Positions 45,545 to 54,241 of a DNA stretch of 64,000 bases are shown here, in pieces. Source of the DNA: VRUE01 sp035693025 (lineage in GTDB: Bacteria > Actinomycetota > Thermoleophilia > Solirubrobacterales > 70-9). Position numbers and translations under genes: made by a program. The DNA lies in assembly GCA_035693025.1 (NCBI GenBank), contig DASSHI010000034.1, positions 1 to 64,000 on the forward strand, read 5' to 3'. Within the stretch, counting starts at the first letter, position 1, and the number at the start of each line of letters is the position of its first letter. The notes under the pieces are model-generated. The model searched no databases. It had not been told where the DNA came from and was given only the letters and a program-made list of their open reading frames with translations.

Positions 45545-46482
45545 TGGAGGCCAAGGCCGCGCGGCTTCCGTCCAGCAGGGCGCGACGCTCGGTCTTCCGG
45601 GGGGAGCGACGGTTAGGCGCCGCGATGCTGACGCCCTCGCTGGCGCTGATCGCGCTGGTTGCCGCCTATCCGATCGGCTACGCCGTCTGGCTCTCGCTCA
45701 ACGAATACAGCGTCATCACTCCGGGCCTCTCCCGGTTCGTAGGGTTCGACAACTACAGCGCGGCGCTCGGCTCCTCGGCGTTCTGGGAGGCGATGAAAAC
45801 CACGCTGCTCTTCACGGTCATATCGGTCGGCCTGGAGCTGGCGATCGGACTCGGCATGGCCCTGGTCATGCACCGGGCATTTCGGGGGCGGGCGCTGCTG
45901 CGAGCGGTCGTGCTCGTCCCCTGGGCGATCCTCACGGTGGTCACCGCGATCACCTGGCGGACGATCTTCGAACCCGAACTGGGCTTCGTCAACACGGCGC
46001 TGAGCGCCCTGGGGCTGCCTGGGGGGGACGTCGTCTGGCTCGGTGAAGAAGGCTATGCGCTCGGGGTGATGATCTTCGCCGACGTCTGGAAGACGGCGCC
46101 GTTCATGGCGCTGCTCCTGCTCGCCGGCCTGCAGGGGATACCCGACGAGCTCTACGACGCGGCGAAGGTCGACGGCGCGGGCGCCTGGCAGCGCTTCCGC
46201 GGCGTCACCCTGCCGCTGCTCGTGCCGGCGATCACGGTGGCACTGATCTTCCGCACGCTGGACGCGCTGCGCGTCTTCGACCTGCCCTACGTGCTGACGA
46301 AGGGCGCCAACGGAACCGAAACGCTGTCGCTGATCGCGCAGAAGGAACTGGTGACCAACCGCAACACGGGGCTCGGCTCGGCGCTCGCGGTGCTCACGTT
46401 TCTCACGGTGATGACCGTCTCCTACCTCTACATCCGCTTCGTCGGCGGCAACATCCGGGCGCTGACCGAGGAAGAGCAATGA
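45544..46482 (+). CDS. Sugar ABC permease, MalF/SugA type
   Basis: 312 residues with six helices and the EAA loop ELYDAAKVDGAGAWQRFRGVTLPLL. Forms the membrane channel with the next permease. Coupled on both sides by short overlaps. Confidence 0.92.
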   Translation: MEAKAARLPSSRARRSVFRGERRLGAAMLTPSLALIALVAAYPIGYAVWLSLNEYSVITPGLSRFVGFDNYSAALGSSAFWEAMKTTLLFTVISVGLELAIGLGMALVMHRAFRGRALLRAVVLVPWAILTVVTAITWRTIFEPELGFVNTALSALGLPGGDVVWLGEEGYALGVMIFADVWKTAPFMALLLLAGLQGIPDELYDAAKVDGAGAWQRFRGVTLPLLVPAITVALIFRTLDALRVFDLPYVLTKGANGTETLSLIAQKELVTNRNTGLGSALAVLTFLTVMTVSYLYIRFVGGNIRALTEEEQ

Positions 46483-47318
46483 CCGTCGAGGGCCGCGAGA
46501 GGCTCGGGCAGGCGCTGCTCTGGCTGGCGGTCGCGGCGATCGTCGTCTTCTGCCTCTTCCCGTTCTACTGGCTGATCAACACCTCGCTGAAGACCGGCGC
46601 CGACCTCTCGAGCGCCAATCTGGTGCCGCCGCACCCGACCCTCGACAACTACACCTCGATCTTCAAGGACAGCGCCTTCACGATGGCCCTGCGCAACAGC
46701 GCGATCGTCGCCGGCAGCGTCACGGTGCTGTCGCTGGTGATCGGCTCGTTCGCCGGCTACGCGCTCGCCCGCCTGCACCTCCCGTTCAAGTTCCTGATCC
46801 TGGCGATCCTGCTCTCGATCTCGACCTTCCCCCCGATCGCGATCGCCGCGCCGGTGTTCGAAATCTGGACCGATATCGGCCTCTACAACACCTACCTCGG
46901 CCTGATCCTGCCCTCGCTCGCCTTCGGCCTGCCGCTCACCGTCTACATCCTCGCCTCCTTCTTCCGCGACATCCCGCGCGAGCTCGAGGAGGCGGCCCTG
47001 ATCGACGGCGCGACGCGCTTCCAGGCCTTCCGCAAGATCGTCGTGCCGCTCGGCGCTCCGGGCGTTGTCACCGCCGGGCTGCTCGTCTTCATCTTCGCCT
47101 GGAACGAGTTCCTCTTCGCGATCACGCTGACCAGCACCCCGGAGCGGCGCACCGTCCCGGCGGCGATCGCCTTCTTCACCGGCAGCACCCAGTTCGAAAT
47201 CCCGCTGGGCACGATCAGCGCCGCCTCCGTCGTCGTCACGGTCCCGCTGATCGTCCTCGTGCTGATCTTCCAGCGGCGCATCGTCGCCGGGCTGACCGCC
47301 GGCGCCGTCAAGGGCTGA
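46479..47318 (+). CDS. Sugar ABC permease, MalG/SugB type
   Basis: 279 residues with six helices and the EAA loop ELEEAALIDGATRFQAFRKIVVPL. ATGA overlap with the upstream permease and one-base overlap with the glycosidase, so the importer and the enzyme form one operon. Confidence 0.92.
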   Translation: MTVEGRERLGQALLWLAVAAIVVFCLFPFYWLINTSLKTGADLSSANLVPPHPTLDNYTSIFKDSAFTMALRNSAIVAGSVTVLSLVIGSFAGYALARLHLPFKFLILAILLSISTFPPIAIAAPVFEIWTDIGLYNTYLGLILPSLAFGLPLTVYILASFFRDIPRELEEAALIDGATRFQAFRKIVVPLGAPGVVTAGLLVFIFAWNEFLFAITLTSTPERRTVPAAIAFFTGSTQFEIPLGTISAASVVVTVPLIVLVLIFQRRIVAGLTAGAVKG

Positions 47319-48499
47319 TGGGCGAAATTCCAGGCTTGGACTCTCTCCTGTCGCCGGAGGGTTGGCCCTACGCGAGCGCCGCGCCGGTCGGGGAGGGGGA
47401 CCCGGGGCGCTTCCACGCCCTCTTCGGGCGCGACGCGGCGATCGTCTCGCTGCAGGTGCTGCCGGCCCGCCCCGACGTCGCCCGCGCGACGCTGCGAGCG
47501 CTCGCCGCCCTGCAGGGCTCGCGCGAGGATCCCGCGACCGACGAGGAGCCGGGGAAGATCGTGCACGAGTGGTGGCCGCGGGCGCCCGAGCGCCTGCGCC
47601 GCGCCGGCTGGCCGCTGCGCGACGGCGAGCTCCGCTACTACGGCTCGGCGGACTCGACCGCATGGTTCCTCGTCCTGCTCGCCTCGCTCGGCGACCGGGC
47701 GCTGGCCGCGGAGCTGGATGGGATATGGCGGGCGGCCGGTGGCTGGCTGGAGCGCGCGCTTCTCCACGGCGGGGGCCTGATCCGCCACGGGCCCCGCCGG
47801 GCCCCGGGCGGCCTCGCACAGCAGGGCTGGCGCGACGCCGAGGACCCCGCGGACCCGGCTTTCCATGGCGCCGGCATCCTCACCGCCACCGGCGAGGTCC
47901 CCGAGCCGCCGCTCGCCGACGCTGACACGCAGGCAGTCGCCGTGGTCGCGCTCCGCGCTCTGGCGGCCCTCTCGGCCGAGCGGCGCTGGACCGAGGAGGC
48001 GGCGAGGCTCAGCGTGGCGATCGACGAGGCGTTCGACCCCGAGACGCTGGCCGTTGCAGGCGACGGCGAGCGGGTGGCCGGGGCCGGCTCGCAGCTCGGC
48101 TGGCTGCTCTGGGCAGACGCGCTGTCACCGGCCGCCCGCGAGCGGGCGGCCGAGCGCCTCTGCCTCCCCGACGTGCTCACGCCCTGGGGCCTGCGCACGC
48201 TCTCTTCGGAGCACCCCCTGTTCGGCCCCGACGCCTACCATCGCGGCGCGGTCTGGCCGTTCGACTCCTGGCTTGGATGGGGCGGCTTGCGGGCGGCGGG
48301 CCGGCCGGCGGAGGCGCAAGGCCTCCGCCGTGGAGTCCTGGAGGCGATCGAGGCGATCGGCCAGGCTCCGGAGCTGTTCGCGGTCGGTTCCGAGGGCCCG
48401 GAGCCGATCCCGATCGCCAACCGGGTGCAGGCCTGGAGCGTGGGCGCGCGCTGGGCCCTCGAGCATGAGTGGGACGGCCGCCGCTCGATGTCCCATTAG
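47318..48499 (+). CDS. Amylo-alpha-1,6-glucosidase/debranching-like (alpha/alpha)6 glycosidase
   Basis: 393 residues with the GDE C-terminal/GH133-like pattern: GRFHALFGRDAAIVSLQVL, KIVHEWWPRAPE, YYGSADSTAWFLVLLA and DAYHRGAVWPFDSWLGWGG. No signal peptide, so it acts in the cytosol, probably on sugars brought in by the importer of the same operon. Exact linkage specificity cannot be read. It is shorter than full debranching enzymes because the N-terminal domain is absent. Confidence 0.8.
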   Translation: MGEIPGLDSLLSPEGWPYASAAPVGEGDPGRFHALFGRDAAIVSLQVLPARPDVARATLRALAALQGSREDPATDEEPGKIVHEWWPRAPERLRRAGWPLRDGELRYYGSADSTAWFLVLLASLGDRALAAELDGIWRAAGGWLERALLHGGGLIRHGPRRAPGGLAQQGWRDAEDPADPAFHGAGILTATGEVPEPPLADADTQAVAVVALRALAALSAERRWTEEAARLSVAIDEAFDPETLAVAGDGERVAGAGSQLGWLLWADALSPAARERAAERLCLPDVLTPWGLRTLSSEHPLFGPDAYHRGAVWPFDSWLGWGGLRAAGRPAEAQGLRRGVLEAIEAIGQAPELFAVGSEGPEPIPIANRVQAWSVGARWALEHEWDGRRSMSH

Positions 48500-48506
48500 G
48501 ACAAGG

Positions 48507-48644
48507 TCAATACCACCTGCCCCGCGCGAAGCCGCCGAAGGCGATCAAGCCGATCAAGGCCACGATCAGGCCTATCCAGAAGCTCCATACGAACATCAAG
48601 ACGATTCCGATGATGACGAGAATTCCGCCCAGTGAGATTCCCAT
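48507..48644 (-). CDS. 45-residue hydrophobic membrane protein
   Basis: A short frame starting ATG at 48644 behind the strong ribosome binding site GAAGGAGGAGGAATC. The product has two hydrophobic helices (GISLGGILVIIGIVLMFVW and FWIGLIVALIGLIAF) and a basic C-terminus GGFARGRWY. Single-gene small membrane proteins of this kind (DUF6131-like) are common in actinobacteria. Convergent with the glycosidase. Confidence 0.6.
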   Translation of the reverse strand: MGISLGGILVIIGIVLMFVWSFWIGLIVALIGLIAFGGFARGRWY

Positions 48645-48815
48645 GATTCCTCCTCCTTCGGCGCCGGCTCGCAGGGTCTACCTCGCCGACCTACCCGAGC
48701 ACAGGAGGCGACAAACGGTCGGATTACCAGCACTAACGTGACGCTTTTGCCGATCGAGGCTCTGACGACGTCGAGCGCAGCGCCCGCCAGCAGATCCCGG
48801 GTTCGGTTTTCTTTT

Positions 48816-49298
48816 TCACATTGGGGGGCGGTGAACGACCAGTACCGAGATGCAGGTGTGCGAGACCGTGGACGCGGCAACGCTGCCGACGAGGTGGCCG
48901 ATCAGCCCTGAGCGTTGATGGGAGCCGAGGACGATGAGACTCGCCTCCCGTTCGTCGGCGACTTCGACGATGCCCTTCCAGCTCGGCGCCCCCTCGACCG
49001 CCAGGCTCTGGGCTCGGAAGCCGGCCTTCTCCGCCAACGTCGCGCCATGGGCGGCGGTTTCTTCGGCCGCCTCGCGGACCTCGTTGGCGGCCATGGCGTG
49101 AAGCTTGCGGCCACCCACCGGCATGAAGCCGACGTCCGAGGGCTGCCAGACGCAGAGAACCAGGCAATCTCGGTCAGGTGCGAGCTGCTCGCCGGCCTGG
49201 GCGATCGCGTAGTCGGCGAGGTCGGAGCCGTCGTAGGCGAAGACCACCGGGCCCTCGAGGCCGCCCACCGTCCTTGGGTGTGAAGGATCGGGAGGCAC
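48816..49298 (-). CDS. Universal stress protein (UspA family)
   Basis: 160 residues from GTG 49298, which has GGGAG at suitable distance and abuts the MFS stop. Starts VVFAYDGSDLADYAIAQAGE; ATP-binding GSHQRSGLIGHLVGSVA and final strand ISVLVVHRPPM. Second usp-MFS pair in the window (other at 25.2-27.4 kb), also next to a divergent TetR. Confidence 0.85.
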   Translation of the reverse strand: MPPDPSHPRTVGGLEGPVVFAYDGSDLADYAIAQAGEQLAPDRDCLVLCVWQPSDVGFMPVGGRKLHAMAANEVREAAEETAAHGATLAEKAGFRAQSLAVEGAPSWKGIVEVADEREASLIVLGSHQRSGLIGHLVGSVAASTVSHTCISVLVVHRPPM

Positions 49299-49299
49299 G

Positions 49300-50787
49300 T
49301 CAGTCCGCTCCCTCGGTCGCGACGCGGTCGGCGCCGATGGACGATCGAACGCGTGCCAGCAGGGGCGGGGAGTACCAGGCCGCGTTTCGGCCATCGAGGA
49401 AGCCATCGAGATCGGGCGTCTGCGGGCGGGCCCCGCCCAGCCCGTAGAGCCCGACGCCGATCGCGGCGCCTACGATCGCCAGGCCGAAGCCGATCCACAG
49501 GGCGATCCCCGTGCCGGCCTCCGGGCTGCCGCCGACCGTCGAGGCGAAGTGCACGAAGATCGGCGCGATCATGAACGCCGCCACCGCGCGGAGGAGCTCG
49601 ACGATCGCGAATACCCGTTGAAGGTTGGCGGCTTGCAGCGAGAAGCCTGCGACGAACAGCGCCGGCGCGACCGTCGCCCCCAGGCCGATCCCGGTGAGGA
49701 ACGAACCGACCAGGGTCAGCGCTTCGCTCGAGGGCACCTCGATCCGGAAGACCCCGATCCCCGCGGCGAGGAATCCCATCCCGATCAACGGCAGGTAGTG
49801 GATGGAGCGTTTGGTTATCACCTGCCCGAGAACCACGGCGGTGATGATCGCACCCGCCAGCTCCGGCAGGTACAGCAGGCCGAGATGAAGTGGGCCGTAC
49901 TGGTCTGCCAGCAGATCGGCGCTCAGCGTGGTCGCCGAGACCGCCGCCGCCGCCGCGAACAACGCGACCAGGATTCCGGCGACGGGGATCGTGCTGCGAA
50001 GCATGTCGCGGATCGTCAGCAGCGGGTTCTTGGCGCTGTACTGGTAGACGAGCAGAGCGACGATCGCCAACAGACCGCCGGCCAGCGGAAAGATGGTCAG
50101 CGGAGCCAGGAATGAGTGGGTGAGCAGCTCCGAGGAGCCGAAGAAGGCGGCCAGGCAGCCGACCGCCGCGAGGCCGACCGCCCGTAGATCGCGCGGCGAG
50201 TCGGGATCGGCGGGGGGCGCGTCCTCGAACGTCAGCAGCGCAAACACGAGGGCCGCGACGGAGATTGCCGCGACGACCCAGAAGAGCGGCCGCCATGCGT
50301 TCGCCTCGGCCTGCAGGCCACCGATCGTCGGGCCCAGTGCGACGGCGCCGAAGATGCACATGTTCATGATCACCGCCGTCGTGCGGAGTTTGCTCGTCGG
50401 ATAGCCCAGCGCCAGCGGCGGCACGGCGGCGATGAGGAGCAGGCTCGTGCAGAGACCCTGGATGACGTGCCCGGCGATGAACATCCCAGCGTTCTGGGCG
50501 CTCGCCGCGAGCAGTGACCCGATGACGAGCAGCACGGTGTAGCCGACCATCACCCGACGCTGAGGAAGGTGCTGGGCGAACATGACCGCCAGCACGGTGC
50601 CGACCGCGTAGGCGGCGTTGCTCAGGCCCGAGCCGAGACTCAGCGTCTGCAGGCTCGTGTGCAGTTGTTCGGCGATTATCGGCGTCACCGGGCCGAGAGC
50701 AGCAGACAGGGCGAGGTACGGAATCAGCGCCAGCATGACCATTGCGGCGACGACGAAGTAACGACCGGCGAGCGGGCCCTGGCGCAT
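49300..50787 (-). CDS. MFS transporter
   Basis: 495 residues with about 14 membrane helices. N-terminus YFVVAAMVMLALIPYLALSAALGPVTPIIAEQL, loop motif QHLPQRRVMVGYTVLLVIG, GHVIQGLCTSLLLIAAVPPLAL in helix 4 and IMNMCIFGAVALGPTIGG in helix 5 fit DHA-type drug exporters. ATG 50787 follows GGAGG. Upstream of usp in the same operon; divergent from a TetR gene. Confidence 0.9.
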   Translation of the reverse strand: MRQGPLAGRYFVVAAMVMLALIPYLALSAALGPVTPIIAEQLHTSLQTLSLGSGLSNAAYAVGTVLAVMFAQHLPQRRVMVGYTVLLVIGSLLAASAQNAGMFIAGHVIQGLCTSLLLIAAVPPLALGYPTSKLRTTAVIMNMCIFGAVALGPTIGGLQAEANAWRPLFWVVAAISVAALVFALLTFEDAPPADPDSPRDLRAVGLAAVGCLAAFFGSSELLTHSFLAPLTIFPLAGGLLAIVALLVYQYSAKNPLLTIRDMLRSTIPVAGILVALFAAAAAVSATTLSADLLADQYGPLHLGLLYLPELAGAIITAVVLGQVITKRSIHYLPLIGMGFLAAGIGVFRIEVPSSEALTLVGSFLTGIGLGATVAPALFVAGFSLQAANLQRVFAIVELLRAVAAFMIAPIFVHFASTVGGSPEAGTGIALWIGFGLAIVGAAIGVGLYGLGGARPQTPDLDGFLDGRNAAWYSPPLLARVRSSIGADRVATEGAD

Positions 50788-50833
50788 CAGCGACCTCCGC
50801 CGGTTCGTGACATAGCGACGGTAAGCTAGCGGA

Positions 50834-51421
50834 ATGGGTATTCCGAGTGCTGCCTTCGCGACACCCGGCTCGGACGGCTGGTCCCAGCTCGACGCCGACG
50901 CCAAACGCGACCGGCTGCTCGCGGCGAGCCGAGAGGTTTTCGCGCGCGAAGGCATCGACGCACCGATGCCGGCGATCGCCGTCGCCGCAGGGGTCGGCGT
51001 CGGCAGCATCTATCGCCAGTTTCCCTCCAAGCTCGATCTGCTCTCGGCCCTGGTCATCGAGAGGCTCGAGGAGGTCGAGGCGGCAGCCACGGCGGCACTG
51101 GGCGCGCCGGACGACGCCTGGTCGTCGCTGGTCGAGCTGATCTGGGAGTTCGGCACCCGCCAGTCCGAGGACGATGTGGTGGCCGAGGCGATGAGCTGCG
51201 TTCTGGTCGAGCCGCACCTCGAGGCGGCTCGGGCGCAGACGAACAAAGCCCTCGCCCAGCTGCTCGCCGCAGCCCGCGCCGAGGGTCGCCTTCGCGAGGA
51301 CGCCACCGTCCTCGACATCCGCATGATCTTCGCCGCAGCCCGCGCCGCCGAGAAGATCGAGCCCGGCGGCTGGCGGCGAATGATCGAGCTCGGAATCGAC
51401 TCCCTCAGGCCGGTCCGCTGA
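50834..51421 (+). CDS. TetR/AcrR family transcriptional regulator
   Basis: 195 residues. Helix-turn-helix MPAIAVAAGVGVGSIYRQFPSKLDLL (about 45-70). Divergent from the MFS-usp operon across 46 bp, which should contain its operator. Last gene before the compositionally distinct island. Confidence 0.88.
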   Translation: MGIPSAAFATPGSDGWSQLDADAKRDRLLAASREVFAREGIDAPMPAIAVAAGVGVGSIYRQFPSKLDLLSALVIERLEEVEAAATAALGAPDDAWSSLVELIWEFGTRQSEDDVVAEAMSCVLVEPHLEAARAQTNKALAQLLAAARAEGRLREDATVLDIRMIFAAARAAEKIEPGGWRRMIELGIDSLRPVR

Positions 51422-51550
51422 GATCCTGACGTAGTCCCACGGTTCCCCAGAAGGTGCCGATCAGATCCAAGCTGCTCTTTGCTTCCAACTTATCCGCCAC
51501 CCCCAGCGGCTTGAGATCGACTTCTTCTTCCCGGCTTCCTCGTCATCCAT
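51405..51550 (-). pseudogene. Possible frameshifted short coding remnant
   Basis: On the minus strand ATG 51550 opens MDDEEAGKKK; a one-base frame change then continues as DLKPLGVADKLEAKSSLDLIGTFWG and on to a TGA at 51405. Each half looks protein-like only in its own frame. It overlaps the end of the TetR gene and may be a decayed gene at the island edge. Low confidence. Confidence 0.25.
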
Positions 51551-51799
51551 CTTCTCCAGAGTAAGGTGCCGCGCCCTTCACTGAGTTTCACATCTTCAGC
51601 TGCGTGAGGGCAATGAGTGACTCCGGCTGGTCCAAGGAAAGCTGGGTGCTCCAAATATCAGGGCAACGCTTGAACCTGGGCTAGCGGCTGCAAGATCTGT
51701 TGATCCACGTGCGGCCTGTTGTGGGTGGCAGCGTGGCCTACTCCGGGACTTTCAGATATAAAAGGGTTGCCCAGTCAAATTCTGATCATAAGGGAACAC
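51422..51799. other. 378-bp AT-richer intergenic region at the island edge
   Basis: Composition drops sharply here relative to the TetR gene. Apart from the possible remnant at 51405-51550 there is no convincing gene. GATATAAAAGG around 51755 and a ribosome-binding-like AAGGGA before 51800 may serve the MazG gene. No integrase, direct repeat of the tRNA-Ala 3' end, or IS end was found. Confidence 0.5.
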
Positions 51800-52714
51800 G
51801 TGGAGCTAAACGACTACCAACGCCAGGCAAACCGCACCGATCAGCGTCCCCTTGGGGAGGTCGATGACAAGATTAGTCGGGAGATGACGCTTGTCTTCCC
51901 GCTAATGGGGATGTCATCTGAGGTTGGTTCTCTTCTGAATCAGTACAAGAAGCACGTTCGTGATGGCGATGCGCATCCACTCTTTAGTCAGCGCGTCAAG
52001 GAGGAGCTAGGAGACATCCTCTGGTACGTCGCAAATCTTGCAGCCAAGCTGGACTTCTCCCTCGACGACGTAGCTCAGCTCAATCTCTCGCGTATTGCCG
52101 AGCGCTGGCCCGAGCCCGGCACCGAGCAGCCGGCCAAGCTCCTCGACGACGACTATCCGCTCTCGGAGCAGCTTCCTCGTCAGATAACGATCAGCTTCGA
52201 AGAACGTCAGATCGAGGGCCGCGCCAAAATGGTCATGGTCTATGAGGGTGAAGCGCTCGGCGACCCCCTCGTCGACATGAATCGCGACCCAGATGGCTAC
52301 CGATTTCACGATGTCTTCCATCTCACCTATGCGGCCCTCCTCGGCTGGTCGCCGCTTCTCCGGGCACTCCTCGAACGAAAGCGCGATAGTGAGCCCGACT
52401 TTCGCGAGGTTGAGGATTCAGCTCGCGCGATCTTCCTCGAGGAGGGGCTCGCGGCCTATCTTTTCAGCGTCGCCACCGACAACAACTTCTATGACCGAGT
52501 ACCGCAAGTAGAGTCAGAGGTCCTCCGCTCGGTCAAGAGCATCGTTTCTCATCTTGAGGTCCGCACTCGCACGATCGCCGAATGGCAGCGAGCAATCCTC
52601 CGTTCCTTTGAGATCTGGCGACCGCTGCTCGCCAACAACGGCGGCACCGTGCACCTCGACTTAGTTGCGCGAACGATTGATTACGAGCCACCTGTCATAA
52701 CTAGGACACGTTGA
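51800..52714 (+). CDS. MazG-like NTP pyrophosphohydrolase with MazG_C-type domain
   Basis: 304 residues from GTG 51800. The N-terminal MazG helices contain LVFPLMGMSSEVGSLLNQYKKHVRDG and VKEELGDILWYVANLA; the EExxD metal motif is present as EELGD while the first pair reads EVGS. The C-terminal 170 residues (YRFHDVFHLTYAALLGWSPLLRALL, IFLEEGLAAYLF) match from memory the MazG_C domain seen next to nucleotide-modification genes. It probably hydrolyses non-canonical NTPs or supplies a nucleotide for the convergent operon, whose last gene it overlaps by 14 bp. Confidence 0.8.
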   Translation: MELNDYQRQANRTDQRPLGEVDDKISREMTLVFPLMGMSSEVGSLLNQYKKHVRDGDAHPLFSQRVKEELGDILWYVANLAAKLDFSLDDVAQLNLSRIAERWPEPGTEQPAKLLDDDYPLSEQLPRQITISFEERQIEGRAKMVMVYEGEALGDPLVDMNRDPDGYRFHDVFHLTYAALLGWSPLLRALLERKRDSEPDFREVEDSARAIFLEEGLAAYLFSVATDNNFYDRVPQVESEVLRSVKSIVSHLEVRTRTIAEWQRAILRSFEIWRPLLANNGGTVHLDLVARTIDYEPPVITRTR

Positions 52715-53660
52715 CGAACACCCCGGTCCCCCGCAATTGCAAGAGACCTGAATCACCCAGCGCCTCGACTCCGGCCATTCGCTCGCCGATGGTGTAGGCG
52801 TAATCGCTGGTGGTGAAGTAATGATCGAAAACGATCGCCCCACCCGGGACTAGGTTGTCGCGAATCGGCTCTAAAGCGGCGCGAGTAGCGCTGTAGTTGT
52901 CAGTGTCAATGAATGCAAGCAAGATTGACTCCGAAACGAGCCGCTTAGGTGCGGTTTCGGCAATGTCGCCAACGACCAGCTCAATCCCGTGAGGCTCGGT
53001 GTAGGCGCGTACGGCCTCAAGGTCGCGGAAGACGCAGCGAGGATGCTCGTATAAATCGAGGATGGAGCGCCGGGGGGGAAACCCCTCCCAAGCATCGAAG
53101 GCGATCACCCTCGAGTCCTTGAGACCAAGGGCCGCCGCTGCCCGCGCCAGCCAGACGCTAGTGCCGCCCTTGAAGGCACCGAGCTCCACTACCGCCCCCT
53201 CGCGGCCATTGGCCGCCGCCGCCCGCAGGCAGTCATATAGATGGGCGCGAGTATGGGGGTTACCGGTGGCATAGGAGGGGACCATTGCCGGTGCCTCCAA
53301 GTCCTCAAAGATCGGGTCGGAACGCTCCTGTTGACCTACGCCACTGAGGATCACCTGAGGAAGGGGATCGTTGGCGTCCAGCACGTCAGCCGCCGCCCGC
53401 AACAGCTCCTCCTTCTCGGTGTCGCGAGCGATCACCACCAGTTGCGGCTTAGCCGCGCCGAGCTGCGACCAAGGCGCCAGCCGCTGGTCGGCCGCCACCG
53501 ACTCGCGGGGGTCATAGATTTCCACCTCGCCGCCAAGGGCGCTGAGCGCAGCTCTTACCTGCAGCGCCTCGGGCCCGAGCCCAATTACTGCAACCTTAGT
53601 GTGGCCTGTACCAAATGCCGCCGCCGCCTCGGTGATCAGCGCCTCGACGACCCCACTCAT
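52701..53660 (-). CDS. TylF-type SAM-dependent methyltransferase with N-terminal Rossmann-like domain
   Basis: 319 residues. Residues 1-130 form a Rossmann-like domain (VAVIGLGPEALQVRAALSALGGEVEIYD) of unknown use. The C-terminal domain has VVELGAFKGGTSVWLARAAAALG, FDAWEGFPPR, ELVVGDIAET and LLAFIDTDNYSATRAALEPIRDNLVPGGAIVFDHYF, as in macrocin O-methyltransferase TylF. Last gene of the eight-gene minus-strand operon; overlaps the upstream gene by 4 bp. Confidence 0.85.
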   Translation of the reverse strand: MSGVVEALITEAAAAFGTGHTKVAVIGLGPEALQVRAALSALGGEVEIYDPRESVAADQRLAPWSQLGAAKPQLVVIARDTEKEELLRAAADVLDANDPLPQVILSGVGQQERSDPIFEDLEAPAMVPSYATGNPHTRAHLYDCLRAAAANGREGAVVELGAFKGGTSVWLARAAAALGLKDSRVIAFDAWEGFPPRRSILDLYEHPRCVFRDLEAVRAYTEPHGIELVVGDIAETAPKRLVSESILLAFIDTDNYSATRAALEPIRDNLVPGGAIVFDHYFTTSDYAYTIGERMAGVEALGDSGLLQLRGTGVFVNVS

Positions 53661-54241
53661 CCCATCGCCTCAATTTTCGCCTGCCACTCCCTTACTTCTT
53701 GTGGGTCTTCGGCACCGAAGGCCAACAGAAGCTCCGCCGACGAGCCCACAAGCTCCCAAGCTAACTCGGTCTTGCGCTGCCAACTCAAGGCTTCCTCCTC
53801 CACCTCACTCTGCGCGATCAGGCCCGTTTCCAGCGGCTCGAAAGCTGCTTTCACGTTGGCCCATGATTCGTCTACGTCCCCACTTGGCACCTCGAGCGCA
53901 TGCAGAACGACATTGGCCGCTTCCGTGCCACCGTGATCCGCACAATTCTCAGCCCTCGAGATTGAAACTGCATCGAAGTCTTCGGGCGAGCGTTCGGCTA
54001 GCCAGGTCAGGTACTTGGCGGCGTAGACGCAGAGATCGCCGGCGGTCTCGAGATTCCGCTTATCGGTTGCGTCAATGCCTTCGTCGAGCGCGACTACCAG
54101 CCGGTCGTACTTGCGCGCCAGGTTGGTGAAGATCGACAGCAGCTCGCCACGTTTTCGCCAAACGTTGCCGTAGCCCGCGTTCTTGTGGGCATGAAGTCGC
54201 GCCAGAAGATCGAGCGCGGTGGTGCTGTTGAGGGTCGTCAT
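53657..54241 (-). CDS. DUF1599/Nmad1-like nucleotide modification associated protein
   Basis: 194 residues. The N-terminal part HKNAGYGNVWRKRGELLSIFTNLARKYDRL and DLCVYAAKYLTWLAE have the YG-W, KxxR and D-x-VYA pattern I associate with DUF1599 (nucleotide modification associated domain 1). The rest is helical and acidic. Probably handles a modified or precursor nucleotide. ATG 54241 shares a base with the upstream TGA. Confidence 0.6.
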   Translation of the reverse strand: MTTLNSTTALDLLARLHAHKNAGYGNVWRKRGELLSIFTNLARKYDRLVVALDEGIDATDKRNLETAGDLCVYAAKYLTWLAERSPEDFDAVSISRAENCADHGGTEAANVVLHALEVPSGDVDESWANVKAAFEPLETGLIAQSEVEEEALSWQRKTELAWELVGSSAELLLAFGAEDPQEVREWQAKIEAMG